A stretch of DNA of 64,000 nucleotides from Gymnorhina tibicen. Lineage: Eukaryota > Chordata > Aves > Passeriformes > Artamidae. Positions 38,273-53,619 of this stretch are shown piece by piece (position 1 is the first letter of the stretch; each line of letters starts with the position of its first letter). A model generated the notes under the pieces. The model did no database searches, had not been told where the DNA came from, and saw only the letters and a list, made by a program, of their open reading frames with translations. The position numbers were made by a program, and so were the translations under genes. The DNA lies in NCBI GenBank assembly GCA_013399875.1, contig VXAZ01001058.1:3003377-3067376 (forward strand), read 5' to 3'.

Positions 38273-40588
38273 TTATTATTTCTAAATCACAGTATTGATT
38301 TTCCTGCCTTTTATCAAACTTCTTAGCTGCACAGCTTCTGTTTTGTTTCTGTCCAGAAATTCTTGCTATTCTTCAACTGTTCACACAGTTCTGATTTTCT
38401 GCATCTGCCCACGAGCACAAGTTTGTGAGCACAGGTACAGACTGTGCGTAACACATTGCCAGCACACAGCAACATCCAAGTGCTGAAATTGCTTCTGTGA
38501 AGCCGTGGATATTCTGGGCTGTTGGCTTTCATAGGTCTTTTTTAAAGCACTCCAGTATTTTTGAAAGGAAAATGATAAAGAACTACACAGACTTCAAAGA
38601 AAATTCAAACAAAAAATGACAAGAACAAAGGTCTGATTTGGGATTTCCAAATGTTGCCGTGTCCCTTTCCCAATAAATGGTGACAGGACATTTTTCAAGA
38701 TGCAGATACCCAACTCCCAGAACCTCCTCACAGGATCAGGGTGCCAGTAAATTTGAAAAGGCATTGCCGTGTAACTGGCTGGTAAGTTCCTAGAAGTCAC
38801 CAAAATATTTGACTGTTACAAGGAGTTTTGCCTGCTGACATAAAAAGCTTAGAAAATCAAAGCTGCACCCAGCTTCCCAAGGAGAAGGGCCTGACATGAA
38901 GCATGACTGAGCAGTTACAACCCAAGGTGTGTGATCTTGGGTTGCTCAAGTCCTGTGTGAACAAAATGTCAGTTTTTATCCAGCTTAAAGAAAAAAGAGC
39001 ATTTCCTTCCCATCCTCCCCAAAGACTTCAATGGAAATAACTCATTTCTGGCATCGATCCTCCCTCCCAGTCTCCTCCATTCTCCATGAGAGCTGCCTGT
39101 GCAAACGTCCTTCCCAGCAACAACACACCCTCCCCTGAACACCTGCAGTGTACTCCCAGCATGTATTGCTGCTTCTTATTTACAGTCACTCTGGAAACCT
39201 TCCTGTGCCCAGCACCTCTGCCAGGCAACAGTGAGCCCCCTCCTGCTTCTGCCACAGTAACTTTCCTGTCCAAGTCCCTCTGCACTTTCTCAAGACACTT
39301 GGCACTCTCACCTGTTCAAAGCCAGGCTGAATCCACTCTGGTCTCTACCTCTCCCTCTGCTCTCTGCCACATTCCCTCTGTTCTAATTCCCCCTAAATTT
39401 CAGCTTTTGTCATTTCTCTTCCACTAAGAATTCATTTTTCTGCTTCTCTTCATTACAGTCACTCCAGGAAACCAACTGCTCCCACCACTGTTTTGCACTG
39501 TGAAGATTACCAGGCCTTGTACCCGCTGGGAAGCCAGGGAGGCTGGGGGGAGGACACCCTTCCTCCCACTGAGTCGGAGATGTACTTCAAAAAAATTTGT
39601 ATTTGCTTCAGGCCTATGCACTCCCACTGCAAAGAAAGCAATTTGGGGTAAAAGCCAACTTGGAGCAAGAACTGTACCTCTTGTAGAGGTGAACAACAGT
39701 GAACTGCACTGATGTCCACAACATACCATTTTAAGACTTTTTAGTGAAGAAGAATTGCAATTTCCTGCCATTTTGCCAGCCCAAATCTCCATTAACGCCA
39801 GAGCTGGCACCTGTGTCAGTGGTTTGCCAGCACTGTCTCAGAGTGAGGCTTCCAAAATAGTCCCCATCTGGATTGCACATCCCTGTGGTCCATTTTTATG
39901 TCAACATGCCATGATGGCCTTATTTAACAGTCTACTAAAACAGTGTCACTTCCTTCAGATCCTGCTGCTTTATGAAACTCAAAGGATATGGTGAGTAGGT
40001 GCCCTGTTTATTAACCAAGGATAAAACTGTCACTCCCAACGAAGAGGTGGCACAGCAACCTCCCCCAGCCTTGCCATCAGGTAGGTGCTACAGCCAGATG
40101 AACATCACAACGCTCAGATTAATGTCCCACCCCAGACTCTCTGTTCCAAGAAATTCTTGCATGGTGTCAAGTCACTGTAGTGACTGCCAGTTACAGAAGA
40201 AGTCATTTCGTACACAACTTCTGCACAGCTTTGTCAGTTCAGCAGCAGGCAGCAGAACCAGCCCAGTGCCATCAGTTCTCCAGGCTCAGGTATCCATCCC
40301 AGGGGTGCACACAGAGGTGACAAGCAGAGGCTTACCAGAAATACTGGTACAAAGGTCTGTAAAGTGCAATATGTTTTTGTGCAAAAGGGAAGGTGTTTTA
40401 TGAAAGTTTAACAGGCAGACAAAAGACACAGAAGGGACACATCTGTGGGAAGCAGATGAATAAATCCCACTAAAAATAACCAACATTTGAAAGTCTCATT
40501 ACTTCATGTTTACCTCTTGTTTCAACGACTCTGACACGGAGATCCCGTCAGTTGTTGTTTGTCAGAAGGGAATACGAGGGAGAGACTA

Positions 40589-40798
<210 letters not shown>

Positions 40799-42010
40799 CT
40801 ACGTAGCATTACAGAGCAATTTATAATCAAATTTTAACAACCCCCTGAGTCCCACTGTGCAGGGGATGAGAAGTTAAAGCAGTGAAAGGTTAAATGGGAT
40901 GCTCACAGCCACACTTCAGGACTAGTCATAGCAGAAGGGCACCTTGTGACGTGCAGTCTTGCAACCCTCTGTAAATCAGTTCTTCTATTTATTCACCGAA
41001 CAGTTACAGTGTTTACTGAGCACACGCAAGTTTATGACTCAACCACGTCCATGACTAAGAAGTAAATTCAGTCTGTTCCATACACTTGGCTCTCAGACTG
41101 GCACCTCCAGCACGGCTGCAAACCATGTCAGCACTGGTGGTGGGCCAAGGGTTGTGGAACTGGACTGAGGCACACCAAACCTCCGTCACACCAGCACCAG
41201 AACACACACCTTCAGATGTAAAAGATTTCAAATTATTACCAGCCCTCCTTCAGAGGTGAAAGTTTCATCTCCTACAATCAACTTCCTGAAGTAACCCAGA
41301 CATCGTTTTCACTGCAAGCCTCGGGTTAAGGGATTTAACATTTCTAGTACTGGAGCTGATGAGACTGTTCTGACCCAATCCTGCAAGGGACTGAATTCAT
41401 TTCACAGGCTCCAAAGAATCTTCTATCACAACGAAAATCCAGGCACAGCAATTCAGGCAGCCACACACCATTCTTCTGCCTCCGCATTGTTTGCTTGGTC
41501 TGTCAGGAGCTGAAGCTCTGGCTATGCAAGACTGTAGCCTCTGATCTCTGCAGTGAAAAAGGAATTGATCCTGCTAATGATCTGGGACCCACAGAGACCT
41601 GACACTTTTTTTCCCCTTCTTTTTTAATGAAAAGCATTGCAATTTATAAACCAGCAGACAGCAAAGCAACATGGGGGGCAGTCAATTTTCTCCTGACTGT
41701 GCAGTACTTTCCATTAAAGCTGTGGCAGCTTTCCTTCACTTCCAGATCAGTGAGGGAGCAGGAAAATGCTATTCAGCCTAGAGGGTTTTCCAGCCAGCAG
41801 CCACAAAAGTGCTCCTCCACAACAATCTTTCAACCATAAAGGCCTGCAAAGCTCTAGCTGGGAAGTCCTTGAGCCACAGCAGATGGCAGGACTGGGGCTT
41901 TCATTTAAGGGCATGTTGGTAGGAGAATGATAGGAAGGAAAAGAAATCAGCACTAGAATTTTCTCCCTGGAAACACAAGCTCATCACTCTGGATACATTT
42001 TTCTGCATTT

Positions 42011-42185
42011 CAGAATCACAGAATGGTAGAGGTTGGAAGGGACCTCTGGAGGTCCAACCCCCTGCTCAAGCAGGACCACCCAGAGCCAGCTGCACAGAAC
42101 TGTGTCCAGATGGCTCCTCAGTATCTCCCGGGATGGAGACTCCACAGCCCCTCTGGGCAACCTGTCACAGGTTTCAGTCAATTCA
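42011..42185 (-). mobile_element. CR1 LINE 3' fragment
   Basis: The plus strand begins CAGAATCACAGAATGGTAGA, then GGTTGGAAGGGACCTCTGGA and GGTCCAACCCCCTGCTCAAG. It continues through the CR1-typical GGACCACCCAGAGC and GGGCAACCTGT. This is the reverse complement of a CR1 3' region and the best-preserved CR1 copy in the window. Confidence 0.9.
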
Positions 42186-42730
42186 CAGGTCTGACTCCAC
42201 ACACTAAATGTGATGCATATAAAACCAGTGGGTGGCTCATGGCTCTGGCAGCTCTCAAAATTATTCCATCTTTCCTTCTCTGGTCAGTATCATTTCAGTT
42301 ACAGTGATCCAGCCTGTTTATTACTTCCAAATCAAGAACAACCAACTAGAGAGGAATTTTTTTTTCATGTAAGGGTAGGATGGGAACTATACACATCAAC
42401 ACTATAAATACTTCACAGCTGAAGTAGTTCAGCACCTCACACGAAATACATCAGTCTGTACTAAGAGCAAACTACTAGAAAAATAAACAGAAAAAAAATA
42501 AAACCAGGTCTTCATCCTAGTCTTTGGGAAGGAAGACAAATCCAAGGTCAAGGAAGTCGGGGCTACTGCTCCCACTGGGTGAACAAAGATTTCTGTGGCA
42601 GGGGGAAAGAATGGAAACCGTGTGCTGAGGCAAATCTGGGTCCCCAAAGCCAATTTATTGGCTGGGTGCTGAAACACAGCCTTGGTTTGCGTGACAATCC
42701 ACCTTAATGGCCAGGTTTAGAGATGAACGA

Positions 42731-42815
42731 ACTGAAACTTGAAAAAGTGAAATGACTTTCATGACCTCACAACTGAGTGGTGGCAGAAGACAGCTCAGAA
42801 CCAGGCAGTTATTAG
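42731..42815 (-). mobile_element. Possible MIR-like SINE relic
   Basis: GTGAAATGACTTTCATGACC, then TCACAACTGAGTGGTGGCAG and AGCTCAGAACCAGGC, resembles a reversed MIR core (TTAAGTGACTTGCCCAAGGT, AGTGGCAGAG, CGAACCCAGG). It lies about 550 bases beyond a CR1 fragment. Confidence 0.45.
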
Positions 42816-45800
42816 CACAGCACTGAGGAGTCCTCGGTACCACTTCCCACGGCAGTTCTCTGCACGTGTCAATGTCCCACCTTACTGCAGCTGTTATTTT
42901 AGTGAAATGATCAACATAATTCAAAATACAATTTGTTATCAAATATTTACAACTTCATTAAAAGGAGTAACTGAGCTGATTCTTGTCCGATTTGAAAGGT
43001 TAAAAGGAGATATCCCTCCTTTTAATAATCAATAAAATTAAATCCCATCAATGCAGTTGTTCTTTGAGTGGGTGCTTCCACTGAAACCCCACAGTAGCCT
43101 TCTCCTACAGATTGTATTTCCTTAGTGAACATTTCACACTGGAGTGCAGCTGCCTTCATTGTTTCCTGGTCTTTGGGTCTCTCATCACACCTTCCCTGAC
43201 TTCTCAACTCTGTCCCCATGAGATGCCAAGGGTCTTTGTGTTAATAACTGCTAGACTTTCTTGGTAGTAGTCCCAATATTTTGGGGAGAAATGTGGAAGG
43301 ATCTATCACTGGCTTGAGCCAATGCTCCAACAAATGGTGTCCCAGACGTGACAAAGCCTCAACAGAAAGAATAATGAACACAAATATAGTTTCAAACATC
43401 TATTCTTGCAGAGCTGGTACAGTGCAAACTGAAAGTCTTCTGTAAAGTATCTGAAACAACCTCTGGTTCTGTGGAGAAGGTCTTTAATTCCCTACTTGCA
43501 TTTATAATCAAGGACTAAACATCTTACAAGCAATTAGTACCTTCAGCTCCCAGCTGCTGAATTAACTGAACACTAGGTCCTTCAAGATGCAAGTATTTCT
43601 AATAACAAGAGTGAAAATACTGCTGTTAATGACACAGTTGTCAATAGCAAAACCCTTTAATAACACAGCACTAAAACCCATCAGGGCTGGGAAAACAAAA
43701 ATAAACAAGAGATCAAGCAACAAAGTCATCAACTATAAAGTCCTGGGAAGTCAAGTTCCTACCCCTGCCAAGGCAGGGATGATTGCCAGGCATAGCTCAG
43801 AGATAAGTATGGCTGTGGGTACCATGCCCTCACTGCTGAAGTGCTGAGCTGGGCACACAGCTCAGTCCTGGGGAATCCCAGATCCCCTGCAGTTCATGTG
43901 CTCCCACAGGCAGCATCCAGCTCAGCCCCTCTGCAGGACACAGCCCTGCCGGAGGAGTCACCTGCGCATAAAATAGATTTTGGCCACTCAGCTGTGCAGC
44001 ATTTCAGTCACACTGCGTCCCAAAATAGCTTCCACTTGCCCGAGGAACGTACGTGCATAACTGAAACTGCAGAGACATGAGCACCAAGAGGTGGATTCCA
44101 GGGTCACAGGACAGAACGGACAAGGTTAGACAAAAAAGATGGGAGAACTGACAAGGTACAAAATCCCAGGACGATTGGCACAGATGTTACAGAGGGAAAA
44201 AACCCAACGTGAAAATCTCTTGTTCTAATATTAACCAGGCTGTGTATGGAGAAAAACTGGAGGTCAGCACCAGAAAAGTAGAAGTAGGAGGAAAGAGAGA
44301 TGAGCGGAAAACAGGAAACAGTTTCCATCAGGGTAATGTATTGTGGAAATGAGCTCTGAGAACAGAGAAGCTTGGATGGCACATTCAATCCATTCCCACA
44401 GCTTAGCTACAGCACGACTCAGAAATAAACTGAGGAGGATGAATGTTCATTGTGACCATTTGCAAACAAAAACACCCATCTTCTCAGCTCCCCAGTTACC
44501 ACAGCTTTTAAAGGGGAAGACAAGCCTCCAGAACAGGAGGTGCTGCACGTAGGGTTAACACAAAAGGACAGCCAAGGGATTTGCTTTAATATCATCCACC
44601 ACACCCCTGCCTCACCTTCACCTGTGCCGTTACTTTTTGCTGGATGAATTGAAGGTCTGTTGACATTTTAGATCATGTCACCTTTGCTGAACAGCCTGTC
44701 ATGTCTGTTCCTGTGTGTCTGACTTCCAGCTCTCACAGCACAAACCTGCCACACAGCCTCCAATACCAACACCTCTGGAGTGAGTTCATCAGTTCTCTCC
44801 TCAGTGCTGCTTACACAAACCCTGCTACTGCTGCACAACCCTCTGTGTTTCATGGCTTCGTGCAAGACAGGAGATAACAACCCACCTCTCGGTAATTGTC
44901 TCAAAAACAGAGAAAAATGCCACAAATTTAATTTTATCCTTAATGCTAAAAAAAGCACTAGAGTAATATCAGAACAACTGGAATAAGAACTGAAAAAGTC
45001 AAAGGTCAGTGGAACGAGAAATTGTTAATTTCTGTCTAAAAGCCACAAACAAAAGCACCTGCTAAATATTACCTAAAGCTACAATTAAATCCTACAGATG
45101 AGAGGAGGACATTGACTGTGTGGCTTCAAGGACCAGCCGTGAACCAGAAGATTTTCCCCGTGGGCGAGCGCTTCCCAAGCAGCCTGTGCCGACAGCGGTG
45201 ACGCCGGAGCGAAGCCGGAACCAGCCCGGCCTCCCTGGCAGCTGGAGCGGCTCCGGCACAGCCACTGCCCCGTCCTGCCCACGACAGGCTCCACCACGTG
45301 GGATAAATGGATTTGGGAGTACAGACACTGCACAGTCACTGCTCACAGCCCTCATGTCAAGCCTCAACAAGAAGACCAGCCACTTACGGTTTTTCTGAAG
45401 TTGATGGTTTTTATTTCAGTTCCTGGCGATCGATAAGTGCTTTTTCCTTCCCAAAACAATCCTAGTGTATGAAGCCAAGCCAACACTGAGCAGGAATTCT
45501 ATTCAGGAGACTCAGAAATGCTCTCAGCTGATTTACAGTTATGAATTATTCCACCACTCCTAAGATACACTTGAATATTTAGATGTTATCATCTCTAGTA
45601 AATCAAGAAGGTAAAATTAAGAGTAACAAACGTTTTTCTGAACAGTTAAAGAAAGATACGATCTCATTATCTTTTGAATTTTATAAAACAAGTATTATTA
45701 AACATTGCAAACTTGTTAGAAGATTTCAGTGGGCTGAAAATTCCTACTCAAGGATGCAATCATCCATCTGAGAATAATGAAAAAGAATATTAACTTATAA

Positions 45801-48800
45801 AGCTATGGGGCAAACAGCCTACAAGCTCCAAGCCAAAACCATGGTGCATCTGTTTCCATTAGTAACTGAACTGATATTTTGCCTTATGATATAGAAGTCG
45901 CCACACATTTTCCTGCAATTCTACAGCAACTTGGGGTGGAAAAGATGAAATATATATGCCTCAAAAATAAAAAGTGACTAAAGAGATAACCTGAGAGTGG
46001 GCACTGCCAGCAAATCTCAAAAGAAGAATGACTGCGTCATAACAGTGCCTACAACCAAATCTATCAAGGAAAGATCATGTTTACATTTTCAAAGTTAAAA
46101 ATTTATTAATTTTGCCCCAGTAGCACAAGTAATACAGCAACTCTCAATCTTAAATTGTTTTTAAGAATTAGGCAGAGCTCTGCATTAGGTGTAGAACCAA
46201 AAATCCAACATTATGCTGTCACCTTCGATCTGATAGCAAACACTCAAGACAAAAAGCCTCTCCTCTTTGATCCTCTCCACCATGTGGTCCCTGAGGTTCC
46301 AGGCATAGAGATTCCATTAATGTCAGTGGAAGCTCACAGAATGGGAAAAAGCTAAACAGCAACCAAAAATAGCCAGGCAGCTCTGCAGCCCTAGCACAAC
46401 ACCCTGCAAAAAATGTACCAGCCAGATTTTAATAGCCTGTCATTCTCCCTGCTGTAAGGGCTATGTGCCCCCTTCTGGCCCCATCACACAATAATCCATC
46501 AAACTCTCACTGGCACAGCAGAGGTGACCTAAGACCACACACTCCTAATAGGCAAAATCCCACTGATAACCACTGAGACAGCATTTGAAACACTTTGAAT
46601 CCTTCCAAAGCTGCCTGCGGTCCACACAGAACATCTCTTTCTGTCCACTCTCCTTCCCAAAAACATTCATTTGAGAAAGGTCATTATTTCTGCATTTGAA
46701 TAGAGACAAGAAGCACTGGAGCACTCTCAGGTTACCACAATAATTACGAGAGACTCCAACAGCATGTTTCCATGCCAAAGGCCCTGAAGTGCAGTATGGA
46801 GAACATAAGAAAAATAAACTAAAACAAACAGCTTACCCCTCAGTGGAACACTGCCAGCTCTCAGGTGAAACACAACTGCTTTAAAATTGCATGCAGCAAC
46901 ATGAGAAGTTTGAAGAAGAACCAGAAAGGAACATCATCCAGTTGACAGCAGGTTACCCTGTCTGGATTTTGATCGCAGGAATGCTGAATAAATCAGCACT
47001 GCAGAAGTCTCCTGTAATATCTAATGGCAGCCCAACATCTCATCTCTTCCACGGACTCACATTAAAGCTACAGATTTGAAAAGCCTGCAGTAAGATCAGA
47101 AGACCCAACCCAAGCCCACAGCTGCTCATGAGCCCACTGCCTCTGACCAGTGATGGAGGCTCACAAAAAGGCTGTAAGAAAGAGAGGATGATAGAGCAAC
47201 CCTTGGTAGCATCAGCCATCTCCTCCCAAAGGAACCCAAACCAGGATGTTTGCAAATTTTCTGAGACCGATCACACTGCAAACCCTGGAATCAACTTGTA
47301 TCCACAACATGTATCCACAACAAGTGTGGCACCTGCCTTGGAGGTCAGTAAAAAACCTTTTTTTGGTCTTCGCAAAAAAAGAAGAAAATCCAAGTTTATC
47401 CATACTCTGGCAGACATCATCAGTGACAATCCAGAACTGGTTCAAGTTCACCTTTTCAAGACACATACTGATTACTCTTTGACTTCACAACATTAGCAGG
47501 CAAAAACATTGCAAGACAAATTTTCCACAAGATACTACAAGCTGGCTGCTTTTGTATGCACCCATTTTACATGTGCAAACTCTCCTGAATTTGAAGTACA
47601 AGTGTCTGCGCTAGACATATATACACATGCATGAAAGAAAAGGTCATTTTTTGAAAGAGAGGCCTGCCAAGAAATTGAGAGAAAAGGAAACAAGTTTAAC
47701 ATATTTCAAATTATGGCAAAATCTTGCTTGTAGAGGACAACAGGGAAGAGGAGAAAGACAATATCCATGTCAGAGGTCCATCACTCACAGTCAAAATTAC
47801 TTATTCAGCAAGACTAAGACTTAAAAGAGCAAGTGGATTGAAAAAAGGATGGATTTTTGTGTATGCTTAGTTTTGAGCTTAGGTTTAGGTAACAACAGTG
47901 ATGTTTAGGAGGACATGAGAGAAACTAATGTGGTGTCCAGAGACCAAGAGAGAGGGAAATCGATGCATAATGAATGCACCACTTGAGAAAACAAGTGCAA
48001 GGAGAGAAGTGAAAGACAATTTACAGAGAATAAAGACTGGAGTGGAGGGTGAAGGGCAAGAGAAGGAGAGAGAAAGGTTCCAGTGAAGTTATGCAGTGAT
48101 GTAAAAGGAGAAAATTCTTACAAAGGGAGAAGCACTGAAGATATTAAAAACCTGTTTAACTGACATTAACTTAGTGAGAAGTATTTCAATAAGGCTGTAG
48201 AGGAACAGTCAGGATGTAACAGAGCAAGTGGCTTGTAGAAGCCAGAAACACGTCTGCAGAAATCCTGAGCTGTAGAAATCTGAGGGATGCTGCCCAAACA
48301 TTGATTCTGTGTCCCAGCAGAGTGATGGGAGATACCTTAATTACTTCTCCGTAACACCACCACAACAGACTCCAAACACTTCACACATCCCCCCTGGAAA
48401 GTCATCACATGGTGCAGAAGAAAACTACAGCAAAAATAGTACTGGACAAGTTCTAGATTTGACTGTGACTGGTAAAATTTTGTTGTTTCCCTACTGAGAC
48501 AATAACTCAGCACTGAAATGATGCTTTTTCTCTTCTGGATCATCACAGTTTCCACCTGAAGAGAAGCACACTCTATAGAGAATTTCCCTTCCATTTGGCA
48601 TGTGAGTCAGATAGGCAGCATCCCCTGTCCACTGTCCCAGAGTGAGACACGTTACCTTGACCAAACTTCATCTGTGGTGAATGTTTACCATATAAAAACT
48701 TTACATATTAAACTTTTCCCATGGTAACATACAATTGCAAATATCCTGGGGCACTTTCCCTGCATAAGGACAAGTTCACTCCCATCCTGGGAAAACAACA

Positions 48801-51571
48801 GTTGGATTTCCACAGAAAAAAAAAATTAAAAATCATTCCCTGACACTGGTAGCAGTTATGGCCTCCTCCCCTCCTGAACCTTCAGCTGATCTAACATCTT
48901 GAATCTAATCTGGCCATAAACCTCAGAATGGCACCATGTGTGTATTTCTCAATCAATAACTACGCTGACACCAGTAACATGAATGGAAGAGGCCAGGTTC
49001 CTAGCTGATTTTATCACTTTACCACAGACTTCAGCAGAGTTATCATCCTTGACTCACCAGTGGGAACCAGCAAAGTGGGAGATGAGAACCTGTAACGGTG
49101 CATCGCTCGTGTGGAACAGCCCTACAGGGCCACCAGGGCACAGCTGGGCTCCTACATGAGTATCCCTCAGAATCCCAGCTTACTTTCCCCCTCCCCATAT
49201 TTAGGAGGAACTCCTAAAATGCTGCAAAATGCACCTTGGCCCATAACAACTCGCTGTGCTGACAATATCGGGCTCACTTCCTCCTTGATACCACAGCTGG
49301 GATCGCGCTCTGCAGGGTTACAAACACCAGCAGAAATCTACTGGTTTAAACTTAATCCTGAAAGAATGATGGCAGTGATGGAGAGGAAAATACCCTGAGG
49401 CCCTGGTGAGCGCTATAATTATGCCTTCCGTAAGAATGATCCCCATTTTTGTCCAAGGGGTTTGTACTTTCAGGGATTTACCGGATCTGCTGCTGATCCC
49501 AGATTCTCAGACAAACCTTCCATTTCCCAGCAGCCTGTGATTTCACTCCCTCACTTGTCTTCTTACAGTCTTCTCTACCTACTTCACCCTCACACTGCTA
49601 TGGTATAACAGCATTTCTAGGACTACTCCCAAAAATCACTTGAAAACAGGAGCAGAACAGGCTATTTTATGGGAAAGGTCCTTTGCTGAAATGTTCCCTA
49701 TTCACAGCCCAGCTGAGCACTAATTCCTTACACTTTCTGTGACCAAACCTGTAATTAGAAGGTATTTCCTCATGGATGAGTTGAGACTGGTCAAGGGTTT
49801 ATCAGGCTCAATTGAAAATACAGGACACGCTGGTTTTACAGACACCCATAAACAGACTCTAAACACTAAGAACACTTCTAAAGCACATAAAAACCACTTT
49901 CAAACATTAACTAACATGATATGTGCACAAACCAGAGCAAAGAGGTCACAGGAATTGACCTGTTTTACACAGCTATGCTCAATTCATTGACCTGGAACAG
50001 CCTTTAATTAGGCATTTCCATACTCTTAAAACAAAGGCAGAAATAATGCCCTTTCACATAAATAAGAGATTTGCAAATAAGTTTTCCAAACAAAATACAG
50101 CAGAGCAAAAACCCTTCAATCTATGATGTTCTTACAGAGAAATTATTCATAAATGCTTTTCAAATCTGGCATGGAGCCTAAAATGTCTGAGTATTGGCAT
50201 TTCTGTACTTGGGGCTTTCCTAAGAAAACAGAAACTACAGTCAAAAACCCATTTGGAATCACTTTGTGTCAGCCACCATGTTACAGCTGTGTCCTGTCCA
50301 AGCTCCCACAACCTGCAGTGTTCCAGCTGCTGAACATGACTAAACTGACATACAGAAAGTCTTACTTGTAGGAGGCTTTTCAGAGGAGGATGGAGATAAA
50401 TAGAAGATGCAGTAATGGGATCTAAGCAAACAGCACAGCCACACTCAAACACCCAGTTCAAACAGTTACAGCACATTCTGACCTGTTTCAAGGGAACATC
50501 TAACTCCTTTAACAGATTAACTCCTCCACCCTCAAAGTCATTTTGCCTGTCATCTCCCAGGCTGATTCTTACCAAATACTTACAAATGTGCACATTTGTG
50601 GCCTTCAACTGATCCTAACAACAGTCCCCAGATGAGAAGAACGTTGTCCCTGTCTCTAGGGTTAAAAAATAATAATCTTATCTCCACAGACTAATTAATT
50701 CCAGAGCTGAAAACCTACCAGCCTGCCTTTCTGTCATGTACCAAGTCTACCTATATTTATTTCCTTGGTAAGATCCAATAGACAGAGGCAATGTGTTACA
50801 TTAATATAAACAAACTTACGGTCCCATAATAGTCACGGAAAGCAAAGTCTGATATCATCTTAAATGAGGACTGTTACACATTCTACCATCCTTAATCCAA
50901 ATTAGACAGGAGCAGAAAGGGCTGAAGCATCAGCCTTCAAAGCAGCAACTATTTGGTGGCTTTGCACGATGAGCCTGGATCATGCAACACAGCTACTGAG
51001 GTGGGCAGCAGTGTAAAATTGAGTGTGGCTGGGCTGCTGGAAGATGTCCAGATTCAGCACCATCTCCTTCAGCAGAAATTCTGAGGAGTTATAACAATGA
51101 AGCTATTTCCCCAAGAAGCAACCCTGAGGGAGCACAGCACCTGCTCTTCATGGACTGGAATTTCTCTTGAGTTCCACCAAGGAATCAAGACCCACCTCTG
51201 GCTATAGATAGAGGCAAAGAAGCAAGTTCCTGAACTGCAGGTGAAACCTGCCAGAACAGATCACAAAAAGAGAAAACTGTCTTTCCCAGAAAGCTAACAG
51301 CAGCAGTCAGTACAGCATGAGAAGTGGTGAATTGACAGCTCCAAAGGCCCAACCCCTCTCTGCTTTCTTCCAGTACACACAAGTGATCACTGCACACACT
51401 CCCTCACAGTACATTTTGCATCAGTCTTAATTTCTGGAAAATGAAGCACATTTAGTCTCTGGCCATTCTTCTGCCACAGAAAATAAAGAGGTCAGTAGGG
51501 GGTTTTAGATGTGAAGAATTGTTTTACAGAGAACTGTTAGTAAAACACAATCCAGTCATTCCAAAAGGTTA

Positions 51572-52742
<1,171 letters not shown>

Positions 52743-53507
52743 TCAGTCTGAAACAGTATTTTTCACATCTTAATTTGCAGAGGTTAACTGCCTGTGCAAT
52801 GCTGCTTCCACCAATTAAGTTTCTGCATTTACAGTACAGGGATTTGTCTCATGAAGATAACGAGGTTTCTGCTGAAAAATGCGTATCTCCATGTCTGAGT
52901 TTGCTGTTCATATAAGAGGAATTAAAGCTTTCAGAGTTAGGGAACAGAAAAACATTAAAAGTTAGGCTGTTCAGAAATATTTCTTATGCCACTGCCAGTC
53001 CCTGGGGTGATCTGTTTAATGCTCTCCTTCACCGCTCCACAGACACAACCTTCACCAAAGTTGTACACAAATTGCTTCAAAGTTTTGAAAAATATAATTT
53101 GCTTATAAATCCTCCTGAATGTTCTTTACCTACTTGCCACTCATGCCATTTTTGCAAGGATTAGGGGACAGAAACCTCATCTGGCAAACTAACTCCTTTT
53201 TGTTCACATTTCTAGGCATTCTGCATCAAAATACATAAAGGACCCAGCTGGCAGCCACGCTAAGTATCAAATCCACTATTTTTTATGCCGTCTTGATACG
53301 GGTTTTGAGCAGTTTAAAGTCTGCATTGCTGGAAAAGACACAAGAGCTGTGGTCTGGCTGCAGGAATCTCCAGCCTGCAGCCACCATCTGTAACTAATGG
53401 CCGAATCACAGCCGCCCTCCTCACTGTAGGCACCTTTGCAAACGCAGGAAACACACACCACTTAACCCACTAACCTCTTTTCCTTGTTCCGGTCTCCGTT
53501 TCATGGC

Positions 53508-53619
53508 TTTTTTTTTTTTTTTTTTTGGGTTGGTTTGGTTTTGTTTGGTTTTTAAGGGGAGTTATGGAAACACTACCGGAAGGGGATTTTGTAAAAAAAA
53601 AAAAAAAAATTAAAAAAAA
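53508..53619. repeat. Opposed poly(T) and poly(A) tracts
   Basis: A 19-base T run (53508-53526) is followed about 66 bases later by a 17-base A run (53593-53609) and a further A8 run. The two tracts are complementary and could form a hairpin in RNA or single-stranded DNA. The spacer is rich in GGTTT units. Confidence 0.85.

Noticed and set aside
47128..47496. A 122-codon plus-strand open frame ending in a basic and hydrophobic stretch
   Set aside because: No known family was recognised, there is no supporting splice or promoter structure, and it is deep in an intron. It stays unproven.
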